Origin: Tepidimonas ignava
GTDB taxonomy: Bacteria; Pseudomonadota; Gammaproteobacteria; Burkholderiales; Burkholderiaceae_C
Reading direction: 5' to 3'
Length of the DNA stretch: 64,000 nucleotides
Assembly (NCBI RefSeq): GCF_004342625.1
Contig: NZ_SMAH01000002.1
Location: forward strand, 1 to 64,000
Shown here: piece by piece, positions 1 through 7,800 of the stretch
Layout of the letters: each line of letters opens with the position of its first letter
Numbering within the stretch: the stretch's first letter is position 1
Program-made: the position numbers and the translations under genes
Notes under the pieces: model-generated
What the model saw: the letters and a program-made list of their open reading frames with translations, nothing else
The model's database searches: none
What the model was told of the DNA's origin: nothing

Positions 1-305
1 GCCAGCGGCGTCGGGTTCTTCTCCACCAACAGGTAAATCTCCGTCGTGTTGGGGATCTTGCTCACCGCACCCACCGGCACCACCGCACCGTTTTCAGCAA
101 TGTCCGGCGACACAATCTGCACCTGGTCGCTCGTGGCCGGCTGACCACCCACCGCGTTGAGCGCCTCAGCCAAACTCTTGCTCGCAAACGCCTCACGCGG
201 CAGCGCCAGCGCCTGCTCGCTCGTGATCACCCCCAGCGACACCAGCGTCGCCACAGCCCCGCCGGCGCGCAACACCCGACGACGTTGTCTAGAAATGATA
301 GACAT
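1..305 (-). CDS. soxY: Thiosulfate oxidation carrier protein SoxY (N-terminal part)
   Basis: SoxY, with SoxZ, is the periplasmic carrier that holds the sulfur substrate on a C-terminal cysteine during thiosulfate oxidation by the Sox complex. Only the first 101 residues lie in the window; the C-terminal GGCGG-type swinging arm is beyond the left edge. The visible part has a twin-arginine-like signal (SRQRRRVLRAGG, residues 5-16) followed by a hydrophobic stretch, then the SoxY core with the diagnostic segments VSPDIAENGAVVPV and IYLLVEKNPTPLA. The ATG at 305 is chosen because AGGAG lies about 8 bases upstream. It is preceded by a 216-base gap, so it probably opens a sox operon running leftwards. 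Family assignment is secure from the core; activity cannot be judged without the C-terminus. Confidence 0.88.
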   Translation of the reverse strand, partial: MSIISRQRRRVLRAGGAVATLVSLGVITSEQALALPREAFASKSLAEALNAVGGQPATSDQVQIVSPDIAENGAVVPVGAVSKIPNTTEIYLLVEKNPTPL

Positions 306-469
306 GCTCCATCTCCTGATCGAAAAGGAATCGCAAACGGTCAGCAACCGACCGGCAGCCGATTATCGGATCCTCAGCATCGAGTTCACCATGGGCATTT
401 ACCCTAAACATTGCGATATTCTTATTTAGCGATAGCTAACCTCTATGATAGGCGCCGGCTTTTTCGAAG

Positions 470-507
470 CCGCCCCCGTCCACGTCCCCGTGTTCTCAGG
501 GGGGCGG
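470..507 (-). terminator. GC-rich hairpin downstream of isochorismatase gene
   Basis: CCGCCCCC at 470-477 can pair with GGGGGCGG at 500-507, immediately downstream of the isochorismatase-like gene on the minus strand. There is no T-run after the stem, so it is at best a weak or processing-type terminator. A second small hairpin (GGCTT/AAGCC) follows it. Between here and soxY lies an AT-rich patch around 405-445 (unusual for this region) with two GCGATA copies, a plausible soxY promoter area without a clear -35/-10 pair. Confidence 0.35.
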
Positions 508-521
508 TCCGTGGACAGCCG

Positions 522-1121
522 CTACTTCAGGATGGCCAGCGCCTGGGCGAAGCGTTCGTCGCGCGCGCTGCGCAGCCACTCGAAGCCCACCATCTCGGTG
601 GTCACGAGGGTCGCCCCCTCGGCCGCCAGCCGGTCGAACGCCGCGTCGCGGTCACGTTCCCGGCGCGAGCCACAGGCGTCGGTGACCACCACCACCTCGA
701 GCTCGTCGTGCTCCAGCAGGGTCAACGCGGTTTGCATCACGCACACGTGCGCCTCGCAGCCGGCCAGCACGACGGTGTGGCGCGGTGGCGCCGCTGGCTT
801 TTGCAAGTGCCGTGGCAGGCTGCGCGCGTTGCCGGCCGGGCGCGGTGGCGCGCACAGGTGTTGCTGCAGAGGCGTGTCGCTGGCGTCAAAAGCGGCCTTG
901 GCCCACACCTGCCGACAAGCCTGGCGCAACGTTGGGGGCATCGGGCCGAGCTTGTCGGGCACCTGTTCCGTTCCCCAGCAGGGCACGCCGAACAACGTGG
1001 CCAGTGCGGCCAGCCGGTTGGCACGGTCGAGCACCTCGTCGCCATGGGCGATGGCGGGCATGAGCCGCGCCTGGTAGTCCACCAGCACCAGCTGGCAGTC
1101 GCTTGCATCCAACAACATCAT
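522..1121 (-). CDS. Isochorismatase-family (cysteine hydrolase) protein
   Basis: A 199-residue cysteine hydrolase of the isochorismatase/nicotinamidase superfamily. The triad is visible: Asp15 in LVLVDYQ, Lys75 in WAKAAF and Cys127 in GCEAHVCV. Substrate is not predictable; relatives annotated YcaC-like act on small amides or have unknown substrates. Two adjacent ATGs (1121 and 1118) are possible; AGGA sits 2 and 5 bases upstream respectively, so 1118 may be the real start. The reading frame stays open further upstream, but that part is Ala/Arg-rich shadow of the divergent lipoprotein gene. It is transcribed away from the NlpC/P60 gene and lies upstream of soxY in the same direction, separated by 216 bases. 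Confidence 0.85.
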   Translation of the reverse strand: MMLLDASDCQLVLVDYQARLMPAIAHGDEVLDRANRLAALATLFGVPCWGTEQVPDKLGPMPPTLRQACRQVWAKAAFDASDTPLQQHLCAPPRPAGNARSLPRHLQKPAAPPRHTVVLAGCEAHVCVMQTALTLLEHDELEVVVVTDACGSRRERDRDAAFDRLAAEGATLVTTEMVGFEWLRSARDERFAQALAILK

Positions 1122-1152
1122 GGTCCTGTGGGTTGTGGTTGGCACCCGGGCG

Positions 1153-1181
1153 TTGACGTCGGCGCCGGCACCGGCTATCGT
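1153..1181 (+). promoter_or_regulatory. Sigma70 promoter of the NlpC/P60 lipoprotein gene
   Basis: TTGACG (1153-1158) and TATCGT (1176-1181) are separated by exactly 17 bases. The predicted start of transcription, about 7 bases beyond the -10, is only 3-4 bases before the ATG at 1192, and no Shine-Dalgarno sequence is present, so the mRNA should be leaderless or nearly so. Confidence 0.6.
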
Positions 1182-1191
1182 TGGCCGCATC

Positions 1192-1785
1192 ATGTTCGAC
1201 GCGACGCGATGGGGTGTAGGGTGGTGTGCAGCCGCCGCAGCCGCGGTGCTGCTGGCCGGTTGCGCGTCGCCGCCGCGCGCTGCCGCCCCCGCCACCACGG
1301 GGGCCGATCCTATCACGGACTGGTTGGCGCGCCGAGGCGAACTGGCGCCGCACGCCCCGCGGCCGATGCCCGACGATGCGGGGCGCCAGCGCGCCGGGGC
1401 CCTCGTGCTCGCGATGGCCTACGTTGGCGTGCCCTACCGCCGTGGCGGCACCGACTTCGACCAAGGCGTGGATTGCAGCGGCTTTGTGCAAAGCACCTTC
1501 CGCGAAGGGTTGGGGATTGCGCTGCCGCGCACCGCCGCCGAACAGGCCCAGGCCACCCGCCCCATCGGCGTCGATGCGCTGGAGCCTGGGGATTTGGTCT
1601 TTTTCAACACGTTGGGTCGCCCGTACAGCCACGTAGGTATTTACGTGGGGCAAGGGCGCTTCGTGCACTCGCCACGGCCCGGCGCCCAGGTGCGGCTGGA
1701 GCGCCTGGACGGCGCGTACTGGCGTGCGCGCTTCGATGGCGCGCGCCGTGTCGACGTGCCGTCGGTGCAGGCGCGCGCCGAGTGA
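1192..1785 (+). CDS. NlpC/P60-family lipoprotein (cell-wall endopeptidase)
   Basis: A 197-residue predicted outer-membrane lipoprotein with an NlpC/P60 papain-like domain, the fold that cleaves peptide bridges in peptidoglycan. The signal ends in the lipobox LLAGC (Cys24). The catalytic residues are Cys95 in VDCSGF, His147 in SHVGIY and a third polar residue His159 in FVHS. Length and layout match Spr/MepS- and NlpC-type proteins. The ATG at 1192 has no ribosome binding site but sits just behind a good promoter, consistent with a leaderless transcript; a start further upstream would put the promoter inside the gene and spoil the signal peptide. It is convergent with ydcH, 16 bases away. Confidence 0.9.
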   Translation: MFDATRWGVGWCAAAAAAVLLAGCASPPRAAAPATTGADPITDWLARRGELAPHAPRPMPDDAGRQRAGALVLAMAYVGVPYRRGGTDFDQGVDCSGFVQSTFREGLGIALPRTAAEQAQATRPIGVDALEPGDLVFFNTLGRPYSHVGIYVGQGRFVHSPRPGAQVRLERLDGAYWRARFDGARRVDVPSVQARAE

Positions 1786-1801
1786 GCGCGCCACGGTGGC
1801 C

Positions 1802-2023
1802 TCAGGCCGTGGCCGCGGCCTTGCGCAACAGATCGTACAGTTGGTCTTTCAGCAGCAGCTTTTCTTTTTTGAGCGTCTCGATTTGCTCGTGCGTGCCCGG
1901 CTCAATGCCCTGCTCCATACGCTGGATGCGCTCGTCGAGTTCGTTGTGTTTGTCGAACAGGCGCGCGAAGTGGGTGTCGGTGGTTTTGAGCTTGCTGATC
2001 AGGTCGCGGTACTCGGGAAACAT
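1802..2023 (-). CDS. YdcH-family (DUF465) small helical protein
   Basis: A 73-residue, highly charged, fully helical protein matching the YdcH/DUF465 family: an EYRDLISKLKTTDTHFARLFDKHNELDERI-type core, then a second helix rich in Lys and Glu (residues about 45-68). The helices are likely to form a coiled coil. The function of the family is unknown. ATG at 2023 has TAGGAG about 9 bases upstream, and a candidate -10 TACAGT lies at 2066-2071. It stands alone between the convergent lipoprotein gene and the upstream decarboxylase gene. Confidence 0.88.
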   Translation of the reverse strand: MFPEYRDLISKLKTTDTHFARLFDKHNELDERIQRMEQGIEPGTHEQIETLKKEKLLLKDQLYDLLRKAAATA

Positions 2024-2135
2024 GGTTGCACACTCCTACGTCAGGCCCCTGGGACCGATGACCACACTGTAGCGCATCCCGTGCGAGGCACCGCGGCCCG
2101 CGCGCGCAGGGTTTGACCCAGCGCAAGCGCGGCGG

Positions 2136-4427
2136 TCACTGGCGCACGCAGTCGGCGTAGTAGCGCTTGCGGCCGTCGAACCCCTCCTCCACCACCAGGC
2201 CGTGGATGTCGGTCTCGAAACCGGGGCAGCGCTCGTTGAACTCGCGCGAAAACTTCAGGTATTCCACGATCTTGCGGTTGAACACTTCGCCCGGGATGAG
2301 CAATGGGATGCCCGGCGGGTACGGCGTGATCAGCGCGGTGGTGACACGCCCCTCCAGCTCGTCGATGGGCACGCGCTCGGTGTTGCGGCGCGCGATCTGG
2401 GCGTAGGCGTCGCTGGGCTTCATTGCCGGCGTGAGGTCGCTCAGGTAGATCTCGGTGCTCAGGCGCGCCACGTCGTACTTGGCGTACATCTCGTGCACAA
2501 ACTGACACAGGTCGCGCAGCCCCATGCGTTCGTAGCGCGGTTGCTTGCGGCAAAACTCCGGCATCACCCGCCACATCGGCTGGTTGCGGTCGTAGTCGTC
2601 TTTGAACTGCTGCAGCGCGGTCAGCAGCGTGTTCCAGCGGCCTTTGGTGATGCCGATGGTGAACATGATGAAAAACGAGTACAGCCCCGTCTTTTCCACC
2701 ACCACGCCGTGCTCGGCCAAAAACTTCGTCACGATGCTGGCCGGAATACCGGTCGGCGCGAAGTCGCCCTTCAGGTTGAGGCCCGGGGTGATGATCGTGG
2801 CCTTGATCGGGTCGAGCATGTTGAAGCCCGGCGCCATGTCGCCAAAGCCGTGCCAGGCGTCTTCACCGTCGCTGGTTTGCACGCCATCGGCGTCGGTGCG
2901 CTTGAGCACCCAGTCGGTGGCGCGACCGATGCCCTCCTCGGCCAGCGCCTCCGGGCCCCAGACCTGGAACCACCACTCGTCGGGGCCGAATTCGGCATCG
3001 ACCTTGCGCATCGCACGCCGAAAGTCCAGCGACTCGACGATGCTTTCCTCCACCAACGCGGTGCCGCCGGGCGGCTCCATCATCGCCGCGGCCACGTCGC
3101 AGCTGGCGATGATGCTGTACTGCGGGCTGGTGGAGGTGTGCATCAGGTAGGCTTCGTTGAACAGGTGGCGGTCCAGCTTTTGCGTCTGCGAGTCCTGCAC
3201 CAGCACCTGCGACGCCTGGCTGATGCCGGCCAGCAGCTTGTGGATCGACTGCGTCGAGTACACCACCGAGTGCTGCGGCCGCGGGCGCTTGCGCCCCATC
3301 GCATGGTAGGTGCCGTAAAAGGGGTGAAACGCCGCGTGCGGCAACCAGGCCTCGTCGAAGTGCAGGTTGTCCACGTAGCCGTCGAGCATGCGCTTGATGG
3401 TTTCGGTGTTGTACAGCACACCGTCGTAGGTCGACTGCGTCAGCGTCAGGATCTTGGGGCGTACCTGCGCCGGATCCACCCCTTGCAGCAGCGGATGGGC
3501 GGCAATCTTGGCCTGGATCGCGGTGGGCTCGAACTCGCTTTGCGGGATCGGGCCGATGATGCCGTAGTGGTTGCGCGTGGGCTTGAGGAACACCGGGATC
3601 GCCCCGGTCATGATGATCGCGTGCAGCACCGATTTGTGGCAGTTGCGGTCCACCACCACCACGTCGCCCGGCGCCACCGTGTGGTGCCAGACCATCTTGT
3701 TGCTGGTGCTGGTGCCGTTGGTGACGAAGAAGCAGTGGTCGGCGTTGAAGATGCGCGCGGCGTTGCGCTCGGCTTCGCCGATGGCGCCGTTGTGGTCGAG
3801 CAACTGGCCCAGCTCTTCGACGGCGTTGCACACGTCGGCGCGCAGCATGTTCTCGCCAAAAAACTGGTGGAACATCTGCCCCACCGGCGTTTTGAGGAAC
3901 GCCACCCCGCCCGAATGCCCCGGGCAGTGCCAGGAGTACGAGCCGTCCTCTGCGTAGTCCAGCAGCGCCTTGAAAAACGGTGGCTGGATGTACTCCAGGT
4001 AGGCCTTGGCTTCGCGGATGATGTGCCGGGCGACGAATTCCGGCGTATCCTCGAACATGTGGATGAAGCCGTGCAGCTCGCGCAGGATGTCATTGGGCAG
4101 GTGGCGGCTGGTGCGCGTCTCGCCGTAGACGTAGATCGGCACCTCGGCGTTTTTGCGCCGCACCTCCTGGATGAAGGCGCGCAGGTTTTGCACCGCCGGG
4201 TCGTCGTCGGGGTTGCCGCTGACCTCCTCGTCGTCGATCGACAAAATGAAGGCGCTGGCGCGGCTTTGCTGCTGGGCGAACTGGCTCAGGTCCCCGTAGC
4301 TGGTCACGCCCACGACGTCGAAACCCTCGGCCTCGATGGCCTGCGCCAGCGCCCGGATGCCCAAGCCCGAGGTGTTGTCGGATCGGTAATCTTCGTCGAT
4401 GATGACGATAGGAAAGCGGAATTTCAT
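2136..4427 (-). CDS. Orn/Lys/Arg-type PLP-dependent amino acid decarboxylase
   Basis: A 763-residue fold-type I decarboxylase of the biodegradative ornithine/lysine/arginine family. The N-terminal wing domain looks like a response regulator receiver (IVIIDEDYRSDN, residues 7-18). The PLP domain contains VTNGTSTSNK (235-244), HFDEAW (356-361, PLP-ring Asp358) and the Schiff-base lysine in STQSIHK (Lys397). The length fits inducible or constitutive lysine/arginine decarboxylases; which substrate is used cannot be told. The reading frame stays open far upstream of 4427 across neighbouring genes, but homology begins at MKFRFPIVII. A TACACT -10 box ends 9 bases before this ATG with no ribosome binding site, predicting a leaderless mRNA. 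It is divergent from the nfeD-like gene with only 32 bases between start codons. No cognate antiporter gene is adjacent. Confidence 0.93.
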   Translation of the reverse strand: MKFRFPIVIIDEDYRSDNTSGLGIRALAQAIEAEGFDVVGVTSYGDLSQFAQQQSRASAFILSIDDEEVSGNPDDDPAVQNLRAFIQEVRRKNAEVPIYVYGETRTSRHLPNDILRELHGFIHMFEDTPEFVARHIIREAKAYLEYIQPPFFKALLDYAEDGSYSWHCPGHSGGVAFLKTPVGQMFHQFFGENMLRADVCNAVEELGQLLDHNGAIGEAERNAARIFNADHCFFVTNGTSTSNKMVWHHTVAPGDVVVVDRNCHKSVLHAIIMTGAIPVFLKPTRNHYGIIGPIPQSEFEPTAIQAKIAAHPLLQGVDPAQVRPKILTLTQSTYDGVLYNTETIKRMLDGYVDNLHFDEAWLPHAAFHPFYGTYHAMGRKRPRPQHSVVYSTQSIHKLLAGISQASQVLVQDSQTQKLDRHLFNEAYLMHTSTSPQYSIIASCDVAAAMMEPPGGTALVEESIVESLDFRRAMRKVDAEFGPDEWWFQVWGPEALAEEGIGRATDWVLKRTDADGVQTSDGEDAWHGFGDMAPGFNMLDPIKATIITPGLNLKGDFAPTGIPASIVTKFLAEHGVVVEKTGLYSFFIMFTIGITKGRWNTLLTALQQFKDDYDRNQPMWRVMPEFCRKQPRYERMGLRDLCQFVHEMYAKYDVARLSTEIYLSDLTPAMKPSDAYAQIARRNTERVPIDELEGRVTTALITPYPPGIPLLIPGEVFNRKIVEYLKFSREFNERCPGFETDIHGLVVEEGFDGRKRYYADCVRQ

Positions 4428-4436
4428 AAGCACGCG

Positions 4437-4442
4437 AGTGTA
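4437..4442 (-). promoter_or_regulatory. -10 element of the decarboxylase gene
   Basis: TACACT on the minus strand ends 9 bases before the ATG at 4427. No convincing -35 is seen 17 bases upstream. Transcription would begin 2-3 bases before the start codon. Confidence 0.45.
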
Positions 4443-4459
4443 TGCCAAGGGGATGGCCG

Positions 4460-4879
4460 ATGGATGACGCCACGCTGTGGTGGGTGCTGGCCGGCGCGCT
4501 GGTGGCGGCCGAGCTGACGAGCGGCACCTTCTTGTTGCTGATGCTGGCGCTGGGCGCAGTGGGCGGCGCCGTGGCCGCCCACGCCGGGCTGGGTGTGAGC
4601 CAGCAACTGCTCGCTGCGGCGGGAGTGGCGGGCATGAGCGTGGCCGCGTGGGCCTGGAGGCGCTTGCGCCACCGGGCAACCACCCCGCCCGCGGTGGCGG
4701 AGCTGGACATCGGGCAGACCGTGTACGTGGCGGCCTGGGACGCCGACGGCACCGCCCGCGTGCGCTACCGTGGCGCTGAGTGGGTGGCCGAAGCGCTGCC
4801 CGGCAGCCCGCCCCACCCTGGCGCCTGGCGCATCCACGCCGTGCACGGCAACCGCTTGGTCCTGCAGCCCGCCACCTGA
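4460..4879 (+). CDS. NfeD-family membrane protein
   Basis: A 139-residue short NfeD (NfeD1b) protein. The first half has two or three hydrophobic segments (residues about 7-30 and 33-65); the second half, from about residue 78 (ELDIGQTVYVAAWDADGTARV), is the OB-fold NfeD C-terminal domain. These proteins partner SPFH/stomatin-like proteins in membrane microdomains. The next gene, 31 bases downstream, is such an SPFH protein, so the two form an operon. ATG 4460 has AAGGGG about 8 bases upstream. Conserved pairing supports the call; the cellular role remains poorly defined in the family. Confidence 0.87.
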   Translation: MDDATLWWVLAGALVAAELTSGTFLLLMLALGAVGGAVAAHAGLGVSQQLLAAAGVAGMSVAAWAWRRLRHRATTPPAVAELDIGQTVYVAAWDADGTARVRYRGAEWVAEALPGSPPHPGAWRIHAVHGNRLVLQPAT

Positions 4880-4910
4880 ACAAAAGGCCACACCCCAAAG
4901 GGAGCTCTCC

Positions 4911-5831
4911 ATGGAAATCGCTTTCGTCGTCGCCGTCGTGGCGGTCATCTTTGTCGTCAAGTCGATCAAGGTCGTGCCGCAGCAGACCGCCTGGGTGGTC
5001 GAGCGGCTGGGCCGCTACGACCGCACGCTGGCGCCCGGCCTCAACTTCGTCGTGCCCTTCATCGAGAAAGTGGCCTACAAGCACAGCCTGAAGGAAATCC
5101 CGCTCGATGTCCCAGAGCAAATCTGCATCACCAAGGACAACACCCAGCTCAAGGTGGACGGCATCCTGTACTTTCAGGTCACCGACCCGATGCGCGCCAG
5201 CTACGGCTCGTCCAACTACGTGCTGGCCATCACGCAACTGGCGCAGACCACGTTGCGCAGCGTCATCGGCCGGCTGGAGTTGGACAAGACGTTCGAGGAG
5301 CGCGAGATGATCAACGCCCAGGTCGTCAACGCCATCGACGAAGCGGCGCTGAACTGGGGTGTCAAGGTATTGCGCTATGAAATCAAGGACTTGACGCCGC
5401 CTGCTGAGATTTTGCGTGCGATGCAGGCGCAAATCACCGCCGAGCGTGAAAAGCGCGCCCTGATCGCTGCCTCCGAAGGCAAGCGGCAGGAGCAAATCAA
5501 CTTGGCCGAGGGCGAGCGTGCCGCCTTCATCGCCAAGTCCGAAGGCGAAAAGCAAGCCGCCATCAACCAGGCCCAGGGCGAAGCGGCGGCGATCCGCGAG
5601 GTGGCCGAAGCGACCGCCCAGGCGATCGAGCGCATCGCCGCCGCGATCCGGCAGCCCGGCGGCGAGCAGGCGGTGCAGCTCAAGGTGGCTGAAAAGGCCG
5701 TCGAAGCCTACGCCCGCGTGGCCCACGACGCCACCACGACCCTGATCGTGCCCAGCAACATGACCGAAGTGGCCACGCTGATCGGCTCGGCGATGCAGCT
5801 GATCGACAGCAAGCGCGCGCCCGCGGCGTGA
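4911..5831 (+). CDS. SPFH/Band 7 stomatin-like protein (paraslipin type)
   Basis: A 306-residue SPFH protein. One N-terminal membrane segment (MEIAFVVAVVAVIFVVKSI) is followed by the Band 7 domain (PQQTAWVVERLGRYDRTL, residues about 22-180) and an Ala/Glu-rich helical oligomerisation region (EREKRALIAASEGKRQEQ, about 180-260). It resembles YbbK/QmcA and paraslipins, membrane scaffolds forming large rings. It is translationally close to the NfeD partner and has AAGGGAG 8 bases before the ATG. A tRNA-Ser gene with its own promoter follows. Confidence 0.9.
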   Translation: MEIAFVVAVVAVIFVVKSIKVVPQQTAWVVERLGRYDRTLAPGLNFVVPFIEKVAYKHSLKEIPLDVPEQICITKDNTQLKVDGILYFQVTDPMRASYGSSNYVLAITQLAQTTLRSVIGRLELDKTFEEREMINAQVVNAIDEAALNWGVKVLRYEIKDLTPPAEILRAMQAQITAEREKRALIAASEGKRQEQINLAEGERAAFIAKSEGEKQAAINQAQGEAAAIREVAEATAQAIERIAAAIRQPGGEQAVQLKVAEKAVEAYARVAHDATTTLIVPSNMTEVATLIGSAMQLIDSKRAPAA

Positions 5832-5869
5832 GGAGGCGCCCGACGCCGCCAGCGGTCGGACTGGCCGTG

Positions 5870-5875
5870 TACAAT
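5870..5875 (+). promoter_or_regulatory. -10 element of tRNA-Ser
   Basis: TACAAT about 15 bases before the mature 5' end of tRNA-Ser(GGA). The -35 region is not well conserved. Confidence 0.45.
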
Positions 5876-5890
5876 GACGGGCTTCGACGC

Positions 5891-5981
5891 GGAGAGATGG
5901 ATGAGCGGTCGAAGTCGCACGCCTGGAAAGCGTGTAGGGGTTAACAGCCCCTCGGGGGTTCGAATCCCCCTCTCTCCGCCA
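5891..5981 (+). tRNA. tRNA-Ser(GGA)
   Basis: A class II tRNA with a long variable arm. The acceptor stem GGAGAGA (5891-5897) pairs with TCTCTCC (5971-5977), the discriminator is G5978 and CCA is encoded (5979-5981). The anticodon loop CTGGAAA carries GGA, reading UCC/UCU. The T-arm GGGGGTTCGAATCCCCC is intact. Confidence 0.97.
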
Positions 5982-5992
5982 CCCCGCTGAAG

Positions 5993-7684
5993 TCACGCCT
6001 CGGGCAAAGCTCGCGCCAAAATCGCGTCGGTGGCCCACGGGCGTGCGTCGATGACCCCCAACGTTTGGCCCACCGCAGCCTCGCCCAGCCGGGTGGCGAT
6101 GAAGGCATCGGCCACAGCCGTCGGCGCACGCGTGCGCAGCAGCACCGCTTGGGCCAACAGCGCCAGGGTTTGCGCGATCCAGCGGGCTTGGTGCTCCAGC
6201 GCTGCCCCGTCGGTCTGGGTTTGCCAGGCGGCAGCCAACGTGTGCAACGCCCCCAAGGCCGCGGCATCCCCGTGCAGGGCCTGCCGCCAGTCGTTCAGCA
6301 GCGCGTGCGCCGCTTGCGGCTGCCGCTGCACGGCGCGCAGCACGTCCAGGCACATGACGTTGCCGGAGCCCTCCCAAATCGAATTGACGGGCGCTTCGCG
6401 CAGCAAGCGCGCCAGCGTCCCCTCCTCCACGTAGCCGTTGCCCCCCAGCACTTCCATGGCCTCGGCCGTAGCCGCGATGGCGCGCTTGCACACCCAGAAT
6501 TTGGCCGCCGGGGTGACGATGCGCCGCCACGCCTGATCGAGCGGCGTCGCGTCTTCGCACGCCTGCGCCAGCCGCAGGCCCAGCTGCAGCGCGGCCTCGC
6601 TTTCCAGCGCCAGATCGAGCAACACGCCCCGCATCGCCGGCTGCTGCGCCAGCGCGCGCCCAAAGGCCTGCCGGTGGCGCGCGCTGTGCAGCGCCTGCAC
6701 CAACGCCGCGCGCACGATGGCGGCGCTGCCCAGCACGCAGTTGATGCGGGTGTAGCTGGCCATTTCGACCAGCGTGGCGATGCCGCGCCCCTCCTCGCCG
6801 ATCAGGATGCCCAGGGCGTCTTCGAACTCGACCTCGCCGCTGGCGTTGCTGCGGTTGCCCAGTTTGTCCTTCAGCCGCTGGATGCGCACCGCGTTGCGCT
6901 GCGCGCCCCACCAGCGCGGCACCCAAAAACACCCCATGGGACCGTCCGGGCCGATGCGCGCGCTGACCAGGTGCGCGTCGCTGCTGGGCGCCGAGTAAAA
7001 CCACTTGTGTCCGCGCACGCGGTACACGCCACCGCGGCCACCGCCGTCCAGCGGCCACGCCGTCGTGGTGTTGGCGCGTACGTCGGAGCCGCCTTGCTTT
7101 TCGGTCATGCCCATGCCCACCCATATCGACGCCTTGGCCGGCAGCGGGATGTCGCGCGGGTCGTAAGCGTCGCTGAGCAGGGGGTCGCCCACCTGCGCCC
7201 ACAGCGCCGGCTCGCGCCGCAGCAACGGCACCGCGGCCTGCGTCATCGTCGCGGGGCACAGCGTACCCTGCTCGATTTGCCCATGCAGGTAAAACCCGGC
7301 GGCCCAGGCCGTCCAGCGCCCCGGGCGGTCGTCGCGCCACGGCAGCGTCACCCACCCACCTTGGCGCAACAGGCCCAGCAGGTGGTGCCAGGCAGGGTGA
7401 AAGTCGACGGCGTCCAACCGATGCCCGCGCGCGTCGTAGGGGCGGTGCTGCGGACCGTGCACGTTGGCCGCCACCGCATCGGCGCGCGCTGCGGGGCTGC
7501 CGACCTGCCGTGCGTAGGTTTGCAGGCGCTCGGCAGCCCAGTGGGCACCGGCTTGCTCAACCGCTTCACGCAACGCCACGTCGGCGTCCCACAGGTCGTC
7601 ATCGGCCCATTCCGGTACCTGGTTGACCACCGTGTGGGTGCTCCACAGCGCGGGTGAACGGCCCTCGGCCTCGAACACTGGCAT
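5993..7684 (-). CDS. AidB-like acyl-CoA dehydrogenase family protein
   Basis: A 563-residue flavoprotein of the AidB/isovaleryl-CoA dehydrogenase branch of the acyl-CoA dehydrogenase superfamily. Characteristic segments are GMGMTEKQGGSDVRANTTTA (FAD/substrate-binding middle domain), KWFYSAPSSDAHLV, and a C-terminal helical domain with MEVLGGNGYVEEG and WEGSGNVM. In E. coli, AidB is an adaptive-response flavoprotein that binds DNA; whether this one does, or has ordinary dehydrogenase activity, cannot be decided. ATG 7684 is preceded by GAGGAG at about 10 bases. It is convergent with tRNA-Ser and not part of an ada operon here. Confidence 0.85.
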   Translation of the reverse strand: MPVFEAEGRSPALWSTHTVVNQVPEWADDDLWDADVALREAVEQAGAHWAAERLQTYARQVGSPAARADAVAANVHGPQHRPYDARGHRLDAVDFHPAWHHLLGLLRQGGWVTLPWRDDRPGRWTAWAAGFYLHGQIEQGTLCPATMTQAAVPLLRREPALWAQVGDPLLSDAYDPRDIPLPAKASIWVGMGMTEKQGGSDVRANTTTAWPLDGGGRGGVYRVRGHKWFYSAPSSDAHLVSARIGPDGPMGCFWVPRWWGAQRNAVRIQRLKDKLGNRSNASGEVEFEDALGILIGEEGRGIATLVEMASYTRINCVLGSAAIVRAALVQALHSARHRQAFGRALAQQPAMRGVLLDLALESEAALQLGLRLAQACEDATPLDQAWRRIVTPAAKFWVCKRAIAATAEAMEVLGGNGYVEEGTLARLLREAPVNSIWEGSGNVMCLDVLRAVQRQPQAAHALLNDWRQALHGDAAALGALHTLAAAWQTQTDGAALEHQARWIAQTLALLAQAVLLRTRAPTAVADAFIATRLGEAAVGQTLGVIDARPWATDAILARALPEA

Positions 7685-7800
7685 GCCACGGTCTCCTCTA
7701 CCCCAAGCGTGCGCCGATGGTAGGCCCGCGCGCCGGCGTCGCCAAGGGGGGGACCATGGCTGCGCCATCGCCTGCGCGACAGCGGCTGGCGCCGCCCCCG

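Noticed and set aside
157-429. A 90-codon plus-strand frame opposite soxY
   Set aside because: It overlaps a well-supported SoxY coding sequence on the other strand and has no family resemblance.
4428-7355. A minus-strand frame open from 7355 through the decarboxylase to 2136 (over 1700 codons)
   Set aside because: Homology begins only at 4427. The upstream part is the antisense or off-frame of the nfeD, SPFH and dehydrogenase genes, also crosses the tRNA-Ser, and is Arg/Ala/Gly/Pro-rich, as expected of stop-poor frames at high GC.
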